Shown here: positions 1 to 8,744 of the stretch, piece after piece
Layout: every line of letters starts with the position of its first letter
How positions within the stretch are numbered: the stretch's first letter is position 1
From: Pyrinomonadaceae bacterium
GTDB lineage: Bacteria; Acidobacteriota; Blastocatellia; Pyrinomonadales; Pyrinomonadaceae
Reading direction: 5' to 3'
Assembly (NCBI GenBank): GCA_013811945.1
Contig: JACCUI010000189.1
Location: 1 to 59,568, forward strand
DNA: 59,568 nucleotides
Made by a program: the position numbers and the translations under genes
The notes under the pieces: model-generated
Told to the model about the DNA's origin: nothing
The model's database searches: none
The model's input: the letters and a program-made list of their open reading frames with translations, nothing else

Positions 1-365
1 ACTGTCTCGGGTTTGAACCGTGATTTGCGTGCTGCAGCGCCCATAAGATCCGCGGCTTCGTTGAGATCGAAGTCCACGAGTTTGCCGCAGTTGGTGCAGA
101 TCGCGTGATCGTGTCGATCGGTGATGCCGTCGTAACGGCTGGCGCTATTTCCAAAGCTGATTTCGCGCACTAACCCCGTTTCCCTGAAATACCGTAGGGA
201 GTTATAAACGGTGGCGTAGCTTATCGCCGGTAGAAGCGCGCGCGCCGCCTCGAAGATCTCGTTAGCGGTCGGATGATCTTCCCGGGAGCGAATAACCTGC
301 AGGACGGCTTCCCGCTGAGGCGTCAGTCTCGCCGTGCTCCCGTGTTGTTTAAAATGCCTTGCCAT
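1..365 (-). CDS. Fur-family metal/peroxide-responsive regulator (PerR/Fur type), 3' end outside window
   Basis: Translating the minus strand from 365 gives about 121 residues of a Fur-family repressor. Visible are the N-terminal winged helix (LTPQREAVLQVI, then HPTANEIFEAAR and the recognition region ISYATVYNSLRYFRETGLV) and the start of the dimerisation domain with a DRHDHAICTNCGKLVDF stretch, where His residues and the CTNC motif would bind metal. The C-terminus lies before base 1. Two tandem ATGs (368 and 365) follow a GGAGGA; 365 has the better spacing. YDGITDRHDH resembles PerR more than Fur, but the metal cannot be decided. A 7-1-7 dyad just upstream suggests autoregulation. Family very likely, subfamily uncertain. 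Confidence 0.9.
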   Translation of the reverse strand, partial: MARHFKQHGSTARLTPQREAVLQVIRSREDHPTANEIFEAARALLPAISYATVYNSLRYFRETGLVREISFGNSASRYDGITDRHDHAICTNCGKLVDFDLNEAADLMGAAARKSRFKPET

Positions 366-384
366 CATGCTCCTCCAGTTAGAT

Positions 385-399
385 TTAGATTAATTCTAA
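385..399. promoter_or_regulatory. Fur/PerR-like 7-1-7 operator
   Basis: TTAGATTAATTCTAA is a 7-1-7 inverted repeat (TTAGATT-A-ATTCTAA, one mismatch between arms), matching the architecture of Fur/PerR boxes such as TTATAATnATTATAA. It lies about 20 bases upstream of the regulator's start codon, overlapping or adjoining where its promoter should be, so autoregulation is the simple reading. Binding is inferred. Confidence 0.6.
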
Positions 400-597
400 T
401 TCGGGTGATTGTCAAATGGGCGCGCATTGGGAGCAATCCAGCTCCGAAAGGGCTGCAGAAGGGCGGCTGCAAGCGCGAGCGACCGCGAGTGAGCATGCCT
501 GAAGGTATGAAGTTAGTAATTGGAAGATTTCAGTCCCGACAGGGGTTCCAACCAGCTATGCGAACGTCGCTACGGCTGTGCCGTCGGATGTGAGGAA

Positions 598-715
598 GTG
601 GCTATGCCCCTTCCGTTAGAGTCGCTCTTTAAGGAGTGGGGCTGCGCCCAGGGCTGCGCCCCTGGGGGCATAGCCCCTAAATTAAAAAAGCCAGCTGACT
701 GCGTGGCATAGCCAC
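598..715. repeat. Nested GC-rich inverted repeat
   Basis: Outer arms 598-608 and 705-715 are perfectly complementary over 11 bp. Inside are three GGGGC-TGCG/ATAG-CCC units (about 637-677), each a small palindrome. The style resembles the larger nested element at 38320-38520, but the sequences are not the same, so common origin is only a suggestion. Confidence 0.6.
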
Positions 716-806
716 CGCCTTACATCAGGCGGCACGCCGTACCGATGATCAAAGGCCGTGCTCGCATCGACTACTGAGAAACTGATTGGTATCCAATCGG
801 GATTAA

Positions 807-1883
807 CTAGGCATCCAGCACCGGATGGGAAACCGCGTAGTCCACGATCGTGTCAGCGTAACTGGAAAAAGGCGGGCAGCGCAGCTCGTGCGACTCGAGG
901 AGCGCGCTGGCCTGCCTGGTGTCGTAGGTTTGTTTCAGAAAGAAGTAGGGAACACCGTGATGCGGTAGATCTGTGATCCGAGGGGAGGGCGGCAGCATTA
1001 AAGAAAACTGTACTATTGAGGCAGGAACGGTGATGCGAGAGCCACGGCCTTTCAGGCGGCGGGCAATAGTGTTGAAAAGCTCGTGGGTGGTGAGTGGATT
1101 AGGATCCGCCAGCTGGATCGTCTTACCGATTGCCCGCGGATCCCGAGCCAGTGCAGCTATGCCGTCAACTACAAAATCCACCGGCACAAGATTCAAGCTG
1201 ACTTCGCGGTTTCCAATGTTAAAGAGCTTCAATACACTCGGCCATTTTCTCAGGTAGTGGATTAAGTAATAGATGCCATCGTATTTCGCTGTTTCGCCAG
1301 TCTTTGAGTCACCGCAAACCACAGCAGGCCGATGAATGGTGATGGGCAGAGTTGATTTGAGCGCCTCCACTTCCACTTCCGCCAGATATTTCGACTCCTC
1401 GTAGTAATTGCGGAAACCGGCTGCGTGTTCTAGTTCGGTTTCCAGAATTCGCCCTTTTCGTTTTCCGGCAACATAGCAAGTGGAGACGTAGTGATAATGA
1501 CGCAGGTGCGGCAACGACTGCGCCAACTCATTGACGTTCCTGGTGCCTGCCACATTGACCCGTACGGCTACCTCGCGGGCCACCGCCAGGTCGTAGATCG
1601 CCGCGAGGTGAAAGATCACTATGGGTTGAGAACTTACTAATGCGAGGTTGTTCTGAGACATCCCAAGATTGGGTTGGGCGATGTCGCCCTCGAGAATGCG
1701 AAAGTTTGAGAGAGGATTTTCAGTCTGATGAGCAATTCTCTCAAGCTCAACTCGGGCCCGGTCTACAAAGGGGGACTGCACCAGAAGTAAAAAGGGCCCG
1801 CCGGCCCTGGCGAGACGTTCCAAGAGCCGCCCGGCAATAAAGCCTGGAAATCCTGTGATAAAAACTGTTTCGTAAATAGGCAT
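807..1883 (-). CDS. Extended SDR, acyl-CoA/thioester reductase-like (NAD-binding 4 family)
   Basis: A 358-residue NAD(P)-dependent extended short-chain dehydrogenase. The Rossmann motif TGFPGFIAG is near residue 10, and the catalytic YxxxK is in YYEESKYLAE. The motifs GDIAQPNLGMS, VIFHLAAIYDL and VNVAGTRNV are typical of the 'male sterility' NAD-binding 4 group that includes fatty-acyl-CoA and thioester reductases. I chose the ATG at 1883 because the glycine motif then sits at the N-terminus as usual and AGGGA precedes it by 7 bases; an upstream ATG at 1955 would add 24 residues without homology-like character. It is divergent from the broken nucleotidase. The substrate is unknown; a sugar epimerase role is a less likely alternative. 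Confidence 0.82.
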   Translation of the reverse strand: MPIYETVFITGFPGFIAGRLLERLARAGGPFLLLVQSPFVDRARVELERIAHQTENPLSNFRILEGDIAQPNLGMSQNNLALVSSQPIVIFHLAAIYDLAVAREVAVRVNVAGTRNVNELAQSLPHLRHYHYVSTCYVAGKRKGRILETELEHAAGFRNYYEESKYLAEVEVEALKSTLPITIHRPAVVCGDSKTGETAKYDGIYYLIHYLRKWPSVLKLFNIGNREVSLNLVPVDFVVDGIAALARDPRAIGKTIQLADPNPLTTHELFNTIARRLKGRGSRITVPASIVQFSLMLPPSPRITDLPHHGVPYFFLKQTYDTRQASALLESHELRCPPFSSYADTIVDYAVSHPVLDA

Positions 1884-1980
1884 GAAATTTCCCTGAGCTT
1901 CAAAACTTAGCCGGGAGCTATGAGGCGAGTATAATTCACGCTTCTGAACCAACATAACGAGCCTAGTCGGGAGACGATTA

Positions 1981-3562
1981 ATGCGAAATTATCAAGCGGT
2001 GAGGGGAAGGATGACCCGGGCATCTGTCCTGGTTATTGTCACTACTCTCTTCAGCGTTCTTACTGGCTCAGCTCAGCAAGCTGGTGAGCGCACAACCCGC
2101 ATCACCCTCCTTCAAGTGAACGATGTCTATCAGTTTGCGCCGGTCGACCGTGGGACTCGCGGAGGTCTGGCGCGCGTTATGACTTTGAAGAAACAGATTC
2201 AGAAGGAGTCACCTCACACACTCTTTCTTTTTGCGGGTGACACCATCTCGCCTTCGGTTGAGTCAATAATGTACAAGGGGGCTCAAATGATCGAATCCTG
2301 GAATACAGCGGGTCTCGACTACGCCACTCTAGGGAATCATGAATTGATTTTGGACCTTAAGTGCTCCGCGAACGCATGAAAGAGTCGCGCTTTCCCTGGA
2401 TTGCCGCCAACGTCATCGACAAGAAAACAGGCAAACCATTCGGCGGTGCTGAGTCATTCGTAATCCGCGAATTTGGTGGCGTTAAAATTGGGATCTTAGG
2501 ATTGGTACTGCCCGAGACGAGGACTACATCGCGGCCGGGTCCGGATGTTGACTTCCTCAACCTCTGCTAAACAGCAAAGAAAGTTGTTTCCGATATTCAC
2601 GCACGTGGCGCCAAAGTTGTGTTGGCTTTGACCCACCTGTCGATGAGGGAGGACACGGAGGTAGCACGTTGCTCGGATGTCGACGTAATCATCGGAGGCC
2701 ACGAACATACTCTGCTGCAGTCGGCCTCAGGCGGTACCCCAATCTTCAAGATGACGGCAGAAGCTCGTGAGTTAGGAAGAATAGACTTAAACATTTCAAA
2801 GACCAGCGGTGAATTGGAAAGCATCGATTGGGAAGTGATTCCGGTAACAGGGGAAACAAAGGAGGATCCAGAGTTCGCGGCGATTTACCGGAAGTATGAG
2901 CGACTCTTAAAGGAACTCTCCCAGACGGTGGGCCGCTCAAGGGTGGCGCTGGATGCGCGCAGCGCGGAGAATCGCACCCGCGAAACGAATGTGGGGAATA
3001 TGGTGGCTGAGGCATTTCGCAGGGCGACCGGCGCAGATGTCGCTCTGATGAATGGTGGCTCGATCCGTGCAGACAGATTATCAGTCCAGGCGCGCTGACG
3101 AAAAGAGACTTGCTTTCGATTCTCCCCTTCAAGAACAAGGTAGTAAAATTGCAGTTGATCGGTGCTACGCTGCGGGCCGCGCTCGAACATGGCGTAAGCC
3201 GGAGCGCGGAAGACGGGGAGCCCGGGCGATTCCCACAGGTGGCAGGGCTTCGTTTTACGTTCGACGCCAGCCGCCCGCCTGGATCTCGAGTTGACGAAGT
3301 TACCGTTAATGGACAACCTCTCGACGACAATAGGAATTACACGCTGGCAACCACAAACTTCCTGGCAATCGATGGCGGAGACGGTTACGCGATGCTCAAG
3401 GAAGCGCGGCTTTTGATCTTGCCGGAGCAGGCTCAGAGCGATTTTGACATCCTGCGGCGAGCGGTCGTGGCTGCGAGGTTAATCGCACCGAAGACTGACG
3501 GGCGCATCAAACGTCTGGATAATGCGGGCGGTCAAGAGTCGGACTGCGTTGAAACGAAGTGA
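1981..3562 (+). pseudogene. 5'-nucleotidase/metallophosphoesterase (UshA family), multiply broken
   Basis: Pieces in three frames add up to one secreted 5'-nucleotidase: signal peptide and ITLLQVNDVYQF (from 1981), FAGDTISPS, LGNHE, GGHEHTLLQ, NGGSIRAD and ALTKRDLLSILPF, ending in a TTNFLAIDGGDGY-type C-terminal domain. Lesions visible: a one-base loss near 2346 (after LGNHE), an in-frame TAA at 2358-2360 where Lys is expected, TAA at 2568-2570 where Glu is expected, and a one-base loss near 3073 (after SIRAD). Two nonsense plus two frameshift changes argue for genuine decay. An intact homologue lies at 38647-40299, so the function may be retained elsewhere. Its former role would be periplasmic release of phosphate from nucleotides. 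Confidence 0.88.
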
Positions 3563-3572
3563 CGGGGCAGCT

Positions 3573-4070
3573 ATGTACGAGGACGACGTTTCACCAGCAG
3601 CTAAGTACGAGGCCAGGCAGCTTTTTCAGGAAGCTTATCAGGCACAGTTGGCCCAAGACTACGAGTCGGCAATCGAGCTCTACCAGCGTTCGATCCAGAC
3701 CTACCCTACTGCAGAGGCGCACACCTTTCTGGGCTGGGTCTACAGTTTTCAGAATCGCTACGATGAGGCCATCGCGGCATGTCTCGAAGCAATCCGTGTC
3801 GACGAGACGCTCGGCAACCCTTACAACGACATCGGGAGTTACCTTCTCGCCAAGGGGGATTCCTACGGCTGTGTTCGCTGGTTCAAACGCGCTCTGTTTG
3901 CTCCGCGTTACGATTCTTATGCGTTTCCTCACTTCAACCTGGGTCGCGTTTACGAGACGCGCCGGAAATATCTGGACGCCGCTCGTCACTACACACTGGC
4001 GTTGGAACAGCAACCAGGGTTTACTGAAGCTGCCACGGCGCTGAGACGCATGCAGGCATTGCTGAACTGA
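3573..4070 (+). CDS. TPR-repeat protein
   Basis: A 165-residue helical protein with about three tetratricopeptide repeats: ALFQEAYQAQLAQDYESAIELYQ-like, AEAHTFLGWVYSFQNRYDEAIAA and AFPHFNLGRVYETRRKYLDAARHY. These usually serve as protein-protein interaction scaffolds. There is no signal peptide or membrane segment, so it is probably cytoplasmic. The ATG at 3573 follows GGGG; the longer frame from 3522 begins inside the dead nucleotidase and has no SD. The partner is unknown. Confidence 0.8.
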   Translation: MYEDDVSPAAKYEARQLFQEAYQAQLAQDYESAIELYQRSIQTYPTAEAHTFLGWVYSFQNRYDEAIAACLEAIRVDETLGNPYNDIGSYLLAKGDSYGCVRWFKRALFAPRYDSYAFPHFNLGRVYETRRKYLDAARHYTLALEQQPGFTEAATALRRMQALLN

Positions 4071-4089
4071 AAGGCTTTGAGGGAGAGTA

Positions 4090-4182
4090 ATGGCCGCTCT
4101 GGTTTGGAGAGCCAAGACTTTGTCGCCCGCACTAATCGTCACAATGCCGCTCGCAGCCTGTCGGGTCAAAGAAGGGTTTTAG
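4090..4182 (+). CDS. Possible 30-residue small ORF with lipobox-like end
   Basis: ATG at 4090 is preceded by a strong GAGGGAGAG. The 30-residue product has a hydrophobic stretch (LSPALIVTMPLAAC) ending in a lipobox-like LAAC and then RVKEGF before the stop. It could be the surviving start of a lost lipoprotein gene, or a small peptide. It is too short to identify. Confidence 0.25.
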   Translation: MAALVWRAKTLSPALIVTMPLAACRVKEGF

Positions 4183-4304
4183 GGGGCGCACTATTCAGTC
4201 CTAACACAGTGAAAAGCTGAATCAACTGCACCGCCAATTCCTCACCCGTTAGGAGTGAAATGTCTATAGACCTCACCAGACAACCTGATTACCAACTCCG
4301 TTTG

Positions 4305-4440
4305 GAGGAGCGAGCAATTTCACCGGCGGAGTACGGGTAGCGACCGGGGACGTAACCGGAGACGGGATAGCCGATATTGTCACGGCCCCTGGTCCGGCAG
4401 GTACCCAAATGTGCGCATCTTCGAGCTGCATCTGCGTCGC
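4305..4440 (+). pseudogene. Fragment of an FG-GAP/VCBS-repeat protein
   Basis: The stretch reads GGASNFTGGVRVATGDV then TGDGIADIVTAPGP, the consensus of an FG-GAP/VCBS beta-propeller unit with its calcium-binding DxxGDGxxD loop. After AGT the frame must shift for NVRIFEL (about 4408-4428) to complete the repeat. No start, stop or neighbouring units remain. It is the orphan remnant of a large surface protein; nothing else of it is visible within the window. Confidence 0.65.
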
Positions 4441-4465
4441 GGAGTGTAGCGGTGCCCCCTGCAGC

Positions 4466-4846
4466 CTATGGTTGGTTGATCTTTATCTTCTGGCGGTTGG
4501 CATCGACAGCCACGTAGACAACTTCAGCCTCAGTTACTCGTACGCGCTCGCTGCTTACTCCAACTCTCTCCGCTTCGACGATGACGCGGACTGTAATCGA
4601 GGTGTTTCCAATGCGCACCGTCTCGGCATAGAAACTCGCCAGATCCCCGACGAAGACTGGTTTGTGAAAGATGACCTCGCGCATAGCTACAGTGACGAAT
4701 CGTTCCATCCTGGTGCGGCGGTGCGCCTCTATCGCTCCCGCCATGTCGATATAACTCAGAATGATTCCGCCAAAGACTGTGCCTTGCGAATTGGTATCGC
4801 GCGGTAGAAGCGTGATGCGTATTGCCGGATCCGTATATGAACTCAT
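4466..4846 (-). CDS. Hotdog-fold acyl-CoA thioesterase (YciA/ACOT type)
   Basis: A 126-residue single hotdog domain. The N-terminal [17 protein letters not shown] motif, followed by [15 protein letters not shown], is the active-site signature of YciA/BFIT-type thioesterases, with the Asn-x-x-Gly region and Asp of the central helix. [25 protein letters not shown] matches the second conserved block. It would hydrolyse acyl-CoA to free acid and CoA in the cytoplasm. Length is normal for the family. No strong SD precedes the ATG. Chain-length preference cannot be read. Confidence 0.88.
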   Translation of the reverse strand: MSSYTDPAIRITLLPRDTNSQGTVFGGIILSYIDMAGAIEAHRRTRMERFVTVAMREVIFHKPVFVGDLASFYAETVRIGNTSITVRVIVEAERVGVSSERVRVTEAEVVYVAVDANRQKIKINQP

Positions 4847-5161
4847 AGGGCTATCGTATGGCTGGGATGACTGAAACGTAAATAGTTAAATTGGGGCTGA
4901 CCAAGGGAACCGCTTAACACTAAGCCAGTAGCTCGGTCGCCAGAGCCTTCTTACAAGTACCGGGAGCGGTAAAGGCTGTGTGAAAATCCAGAAAGGACGA
5001 GGGTAATTTGACCCGCTTGTTAGCGGGCCTTGAATCATCCTTTTTGGAATTGGGTCAGTGCTTATGACCGCACACTCCAAAAAAGTCGAATGCCTGTATC
5101 AGTCGCTGCTACCGTCCGCACTCAACTACTGAATTGATGGATTACGCTAAGCGATTGTGAC
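4847..5161. other. Gap without recognisable gene
   Basis: The 315 bases between the thioesterase and the alpha/beta hydrolase show no gene-like frame. A small dyad CCCGC-N6-GCGGG near 5010 is followed about 12 bases on by a short T run and might be a weak terminator for plus-strand transcription, but no plus-strand gene precedes it. Confidence 0.4.
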
Positions 5162-5812
5162 TCAGCGCTCCGGTCTAGTGGGTTTGATCACCCACTCTTT
5201 TATCACGCGTTTCAATTCATCCAGATGGCCGTCGAAGAAATGGTCTGCGCCATTAATCACTGAAAACTGAACTTGAGTGTTCGCCACGAGCTTGGCCCCA
5301 ATCTCCTCGAGTTTCGCGACCTCACCAAACTCGTCTCTGTCGCCGTGCACGAATAGGATCGATTTACGACAGGCTTGCAGGAAACTGAAATCGTATTTGT
5401 CCACAGGCGTCCCGATGCTAATCAGATTAACAACGCGCTCGTCCGAGATGCCGACCTCCAGTCCAACTCGAGCGCCGAAGGAAAACCCACAAAGCGTCAC
5501 ATCGAAGTCAGGATAGTTTTCTTCAAGATAGTCCAAACCCGCCCTCACGTCTTCGCGTTCGCCGCGCCCATTATCGTGCTCGCCGGTGCTCTGGCCCACC
5601 CCCCGAAAATTTATTCGCAGGGTGATCAGTCCAGCCTCATTCAAAGCGCTGGCCGCGCGAAACACTACCTTATTGTGCATGGTGCCGCCGCCTAGCGGAT
5701 GCGGATGCAGTACGAGGGCAACCCCAATCGCGGGATCCTTTTGAGGCTCTTTCAGAATAGCTTCAATTCGACCGTGTGGTGCTGGGATAAATAGATTGCC
5801 CGCCGGGTACAT
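5162..5812 (-). CDS. Alpha/beta hydrolase (COG2945-like)
   Basis: A 216-residue alpha/beta hydrolase. HPHPLGGGTMHNKVV and the nucleophile elbow GFSFGA (Ser) are typical of the small COG2945-type 'predicted hydrolase' group; Asp in VHGDRDE and His in GADHFFDGH complete the triad. RINFRGVGQSTGEHDNG is the usual loop after strand 4. It is cytoplasmic, with no signal peptide. The substrate is unknown; members are annotated as esterases or dienelactone-hydrolase-like. It is divergent from the receiver protein at 5963. Minus-strand genes on either side are too far for a tight operon. Confidence 0.88.
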   Translation of the reverse strand: MYPAGNLFIPAPHGRIEAILKEPQKDPAIGVALVLHPHPLGGGTMHNKVVFRAASALNEAGLITLRINFRGVGQSTGEHDNGRGEREDVRAGLDYLEENYPDFDVTLCGFSFGARVGLEVGISDERVVNLISIGTPVDKYDFSFLQACRKSILFVHGDRDEFGEVAKLEEIGAKLVANTQVQFSVINGADHFFDGHLDELKRVIKEWVIKPTRPER

Positions 5813-5962
5813 GAACTAGACTCTAGGGGCTCGATGTCAAGATTCTGTTGCGGGCATGCCTGGGCCCGGGTAAAAACGTGGACACGAATCAGTGACTTCG
5901 GCTAAATTATGCGGGTTTCCTAAAAACTTATCTCGATAACAGATTGCCGGAGAGGTCTAATC

Positions 5963-6457
5963 ATGCAGGGTAACTACGTCTCCCTTGTTGCCAATCAGTC
6001 GATTCTCTTTAATTTCCCGAATCAGCATTTATTGGCTCAGGCCAACGGATTACCCCGAGACCCCGTTTTCGAGCACCAGTCCACGAATAATCTCGAACGT
6101 AGGCGTCATGCCCTGGTGGTGGATGACGTGGCGGATGTCAGGGAAATGCTCTCGGTGTTGCTCACTTACGGAGGTTACGAAGTGGTCACTGCTGATTCTG
6201 GCTTTGCTGCAATTGACGCCGCGCGTCAGCACAAGTTTGACGTTATCATTTCTGATATTTGTATGCCGGGAATGAACGGATACGATTTGGCCAGAGCTCT
6301 GCGCGCCCTTCCGGGATACGAAAAAGTTCCTATGGTTGCCGTAACCGGGTTCTCCATATCTGACGACTGCAGGCGTTCCCTGGAAGCCGGCTTTAATGCC
6401 CACCTGACTAAACCAATCGAGCCGCGGGCTTTTCTTGATCTTATTGAACATCTCTGA
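5963..6457 (+). CDS. Stand-alone response-regulator receiver protein
   Basis: 164 residues: about 48 residues of unassigned N-terminus, then one CheY-like receiver domain (about 49-164). Phosphorylation-site features are the acidic pair in ALVVDD, the acceptor Asp in IISDICMPGMNG, Thr in VAVTGF and Lys in LTKPIE. No output domain is fused, so it acts by protein contact or phosphotransfer. GAGAGG lies 7 bases before the ATG. No kinase is adjacent. Confidence 0.9.
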   Translation: MQGNYVSLVANQSILFNFPNQHLLAQANGLPRDPVFEHQSTNNLERRRHALVVDDVADVREMLSVLLTYGGYEVVTADSGFAAIDAARQHKFDVIISDICMPGMNGYDLARALRALPGYEKVPMVAVTGFSISDDCRRSLEAGFNAHLTKPIEPRAFLDLIEHL

Positions 6458-6484
6458 GTTTGGTGGCGCGTGTCGAGGCAATAG

Positions 6485-8194
6485 ATGAAGATCTCGCCAA
6501 AGCTTTCCAGCGCGCTGAAATCCGAGACAGCCACGAGCGGCGTCCAGTTGGCCGCGGCGGCGATCATTATCGCGCTGATATTCTGGAGACTCCAATTCTC
6601 CACGGATGCGATATGCTGTGGCGATTTCGATGGTTATTACCATGTTAAGTGGAGCCGGTTGCTGTGGGAAGGGTTACGCAACCGAAGCTTCCCCCCGATT
6701 TTCACCTGGTTGCCGCTGACGACGCTCAATCCCCGCGACTACGTCGATCATCATTTTCTCTTTCACATCTTCCAGATCTCGTTCACGTTTGGTAACGGGC
6801 GACTGGGCGCGAAGATCGCTTCAGTTATTTTCGCAAGTGTGGCCGTTCTTTCCTGTTACTGGCTGCTGGTACACCACCGAATTCGCTACGTTCTGGTTTG
6901 GCTGGTCGCACTGCTTGCTTGCTCTTCTCCGTTTTTATACCGGCTAAACATGGCCAAGGCTCCGCCCTTTGCAATCGTCTATCTCATTGGCGGATTTTAT
7001 CTGCTCTTCAAAAGAAGGTATTGGTTGCTTGCCCCGCTCGCTTTTATCTTCACCCTTACCTACGACATGTTTGTGCTGCTGATACTGGCCGTGCTCATCT
7101 GGGTAGCGGTCATCGGTTGGACGGAACGTCGCTTCGAGTGGCGACCAATCGTGTCGGTGCTGGCAGGCACAGCGGCGGGATTTATTATCAATCCTTACTT
7201 CCCGAAAAACCTGAACCTCTTCTATCAGCACTTGAAAATGAAATTGGTTCTATCGGACTTTTCCACGAAGGTTGGGCAGGAATGGTCTCCCTACAATTCC
7301 TGGGAATTCATTGGAAATTCGGTGGTGGCCTGTGTTGCTATGGTCGTAGGGTATATCGCCTTTGACCACTCGGATCGAAAGCGGGCCGAGCACCCGCTCT
7401 TCTTTTTAATCTTCTCCACCGCACTGATGATTATGACGGCTCGTTGGAAGCGCATAGCCGAGTATTGGCCACCTTTCGCGGTGATGTTTTCTGCTTTTGC
7501 CCTACAGCCCTGGCTGGTGGGTGTGCGTTCGGTGTTGACCGGGTTGCCGAAAGACGTTGTCGAGGAGTTGCAACCTTTTCTCGATCGGGACGTAACTGGG
7601 CCACAACCGATTGCCGAAGATCGCAGGGAGCTCGCGCGAACGATCGGCGCTGCCGTGATTGCCGTAGCTTTGGGGGTAGTCCTATTCTTCAATTTGCGGG
7701 TTACGATGGCAGATATTAGATCAAGCGAATCTCACGACTACTACCGGGCCGGGGCGACTTGGATGGGCGCGAACGTCACCCCGGCTCAGCTAGTATTCAA
7801 CACCGATTGGGACGACTTCCCCCGCCTCTTTTACTACGACCCCAGTCACAACTACGTATCGGGTCTCGATCCGACTTACCTTTTCGACAGAGATCCGGCG
7901 TTGTCAAAGCTCTATGATCGGATCACTCTGGGCGATGAGGAAGATCCGGGGCCGCTCATTCGCGATCGGTTTGGCGCCCGTTTCGTTTTCACAGACAATG
8001 CCCACGACAAGTTTTTCAACAATGCGATTGAGAGCGGATGGTTTGATATCGTTTATGAGGATACGGAGTGCACCATTCTGCGCATCCGTGAACAAAAGGG
8101 TGAGCCGCCTCCGGAACTGCCGGAGTCAGGCGTTATTAATGACGACCAGGAACCGTTGGCGGATGAGGAACTCCCGCAGAATGAGCAGCCTTGA
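6485..8194 (+). CDS. GT-C-like multispanning membrane protein
   Basis: 569 residues with about ten hydrophobic segments and a soluble C-terminal part. The first loop holds GDFDGYYHVKWSRLLWEGL, an acidic motif after TM1 reminiscent of STT3/PglB-type GT-C glycosyltransferases, and DYVDHHFLFHIFQ gives a second acidic/His motif. The C-terminal domain (about 400-540) contains FNTDWDDFPRLFYYDPSHNYVSGLDPTYLFD, resembling the periplasmic part of such enzymes. It likely uses a lipid-linked sugar at the outer face of the inner membrane; donor and acceptor are unknown. The ATG follows GAGG by 6 bases, 27 bases after the receiver gene, so the two may be cotranscribed. The GT-C assignment is inference from motifs and topology. 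Confidence 0.65.
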   Translation: MKISPKLSSALKSETATSGVQLAAAAIIIALIFWRLQFSTDAICCGDFDGYYHVKWSRLLWEGLRNRSFPPIFTWLPLTTLNPRDYVDHHFLFHIFQISFTFGNGRLGAKIASVIFASVAVLSCYWLLVHHRIRYVLVWLVALLACSSPFLYRLNMAKAPPFAIVYLIGGFYLLFKRRYWLLAPLAFIFTLTYDMFVLLILAVLIWVAVIGWTERRFEWRPIVSVLAGTAAGFIINPYFPKNLNLFYQHLKMKLVLSDFSTKVGQEWSPYNSWEFIGNSVVACVAMVVGYIAFDHSDRKRAEHPLFFLIFSTALMIMTARWKRIAEYWPPFAVMFSAFALQPWLVGVRSVLTGLPKDVVEELQPFLDRDVTGPQPIAEDRRELARTIGAAVIAVALGVVLFFNLRVTMADIRSSESHDYYRAGATWMGANVTPAQLVFNTDWDDFPRLFYYDPSHNYVSGLDPTYLFDRDPALSKLYDRITLGDEEDPGPLIRDRFGARFVFTDNAHDKFFNNAIESGWFDIVYEDTECTILRIREQKGEPPPELPESGVINDDQEPLADEELPQNEQP

Positions 8195-8237
8195 TTTCCC
8201 AGGGCGATTAGAAAGGTTGGGCTGGCCAGTACCGAAC

Positions 8238-8633
8238 ATGTCTAGTCAAATTTCAAAACCTCTGCTGCTCGCTTTAGTTGTACTGGGAGCACTGTTACCG
8301 GCGTGCACCCAGAGCGGCACGAACAACCCTGCGGGCGATTCCGCCACCACGCAGCCGTCGACCTCCCCAGCACCGCGTACGGCTTTCGATCGTGACCTCC
8401 AGTACATTCGCAACGGTCAGTTCGCCCATGTTTGGATTTTTTCGAGGCAGGACGGCAAGCCTCTCGACAAGGACGATGCAGCTTACCTGCGCGCCAATGC
8501 GCCACAGGTTGTTGACTGGGTAACCACCGACGAGGGTAAAAGAGTGATTGCCGGAACCAACTTCGATCTCGCGCAAGGTAACTTGCCACAACTCCGGCAG
8601 CGTTTTGTGGCTGAGGACTACACCGGGAAATGA
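8238..8633 (+). CDS. Small lipoprotein
   Basis: 131 residues. MSSQISKP then a hydrophobic segment ending in LGALLPAC gives a lipoprotein signal; after Cys comes a Ser/Thr/Pro/Asn-rich linker and a conserved-looking domain (FDRDLQYIRNGQFAHVWIFSRQDGKPLDKDDAAYLRAN...). The ATG at 8238 was chosen because it puts the lipobox in place; an in-frame ATG at about 8184 overlapping the end of the previous gene is possible. The function is not recognised. It ends six bases before the palindrome at 8639. Confidence 0.75.
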   Translation: MSSQISKPLLLALVVLGALLPACTQSGTNNPAGDSATTQPSTSPAPRTAFDRDLQYIRNGQFAHVWIFSRQDGKPLDKDDAAYLRANAPQVVDWVTTDEGKRVIAGTNFDLAQGNLPQLRQRFVAEDYTGK

Positions 8634-8638
8634 GGTCG

Positions 8639-8744
8639 GAAATCGTGATCGTAAATCGGAAATCGTCAGAAAAATCAGAGGCGTGAGTTGCTACTCAGCC
8701 ACCGTTTGTAGATAAATATTCACCACGATTTATGATTTACGATT
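8639..8744. repeat. Word-type imperfect palindrome A1 (AATCGTAAATC type)
   Basis: Left arm 8639-8667 is built of repeated AAATCGT words; right arm 8722-8744 carries the complement (ACGATTTATGATTTACGATT). It fills the gap between two convergent genes and touches the stop codon of the dehydrogenase. It has the same vocabulary as A4 at 17717. Confidence 0.8.

Larger units (their letters stand above)
369..806. other. Non-coding gap with GC-rich hairpin
   Basis: No convincing gene is present between the Fur-type regulator and the SDR gene. An 11-bp perfect inverted repeat (GTGGCTATGCC at 598-608, GGCATAGCCAC at 705-715) encloses a nested GC-rich block at about 637-677 made of three related GGGGCTGCGCCC / GGGGCATAGCCCC words that can pair with each other. 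Short frames here do not resemble proteins. Confidence 0.6.

Noticed and set aside
600-720. CRISPR-like or short tandem repeat array
   Set aside because: Units are adjacent, palindromic and not separated by unique spacers; no cas genes in the window.
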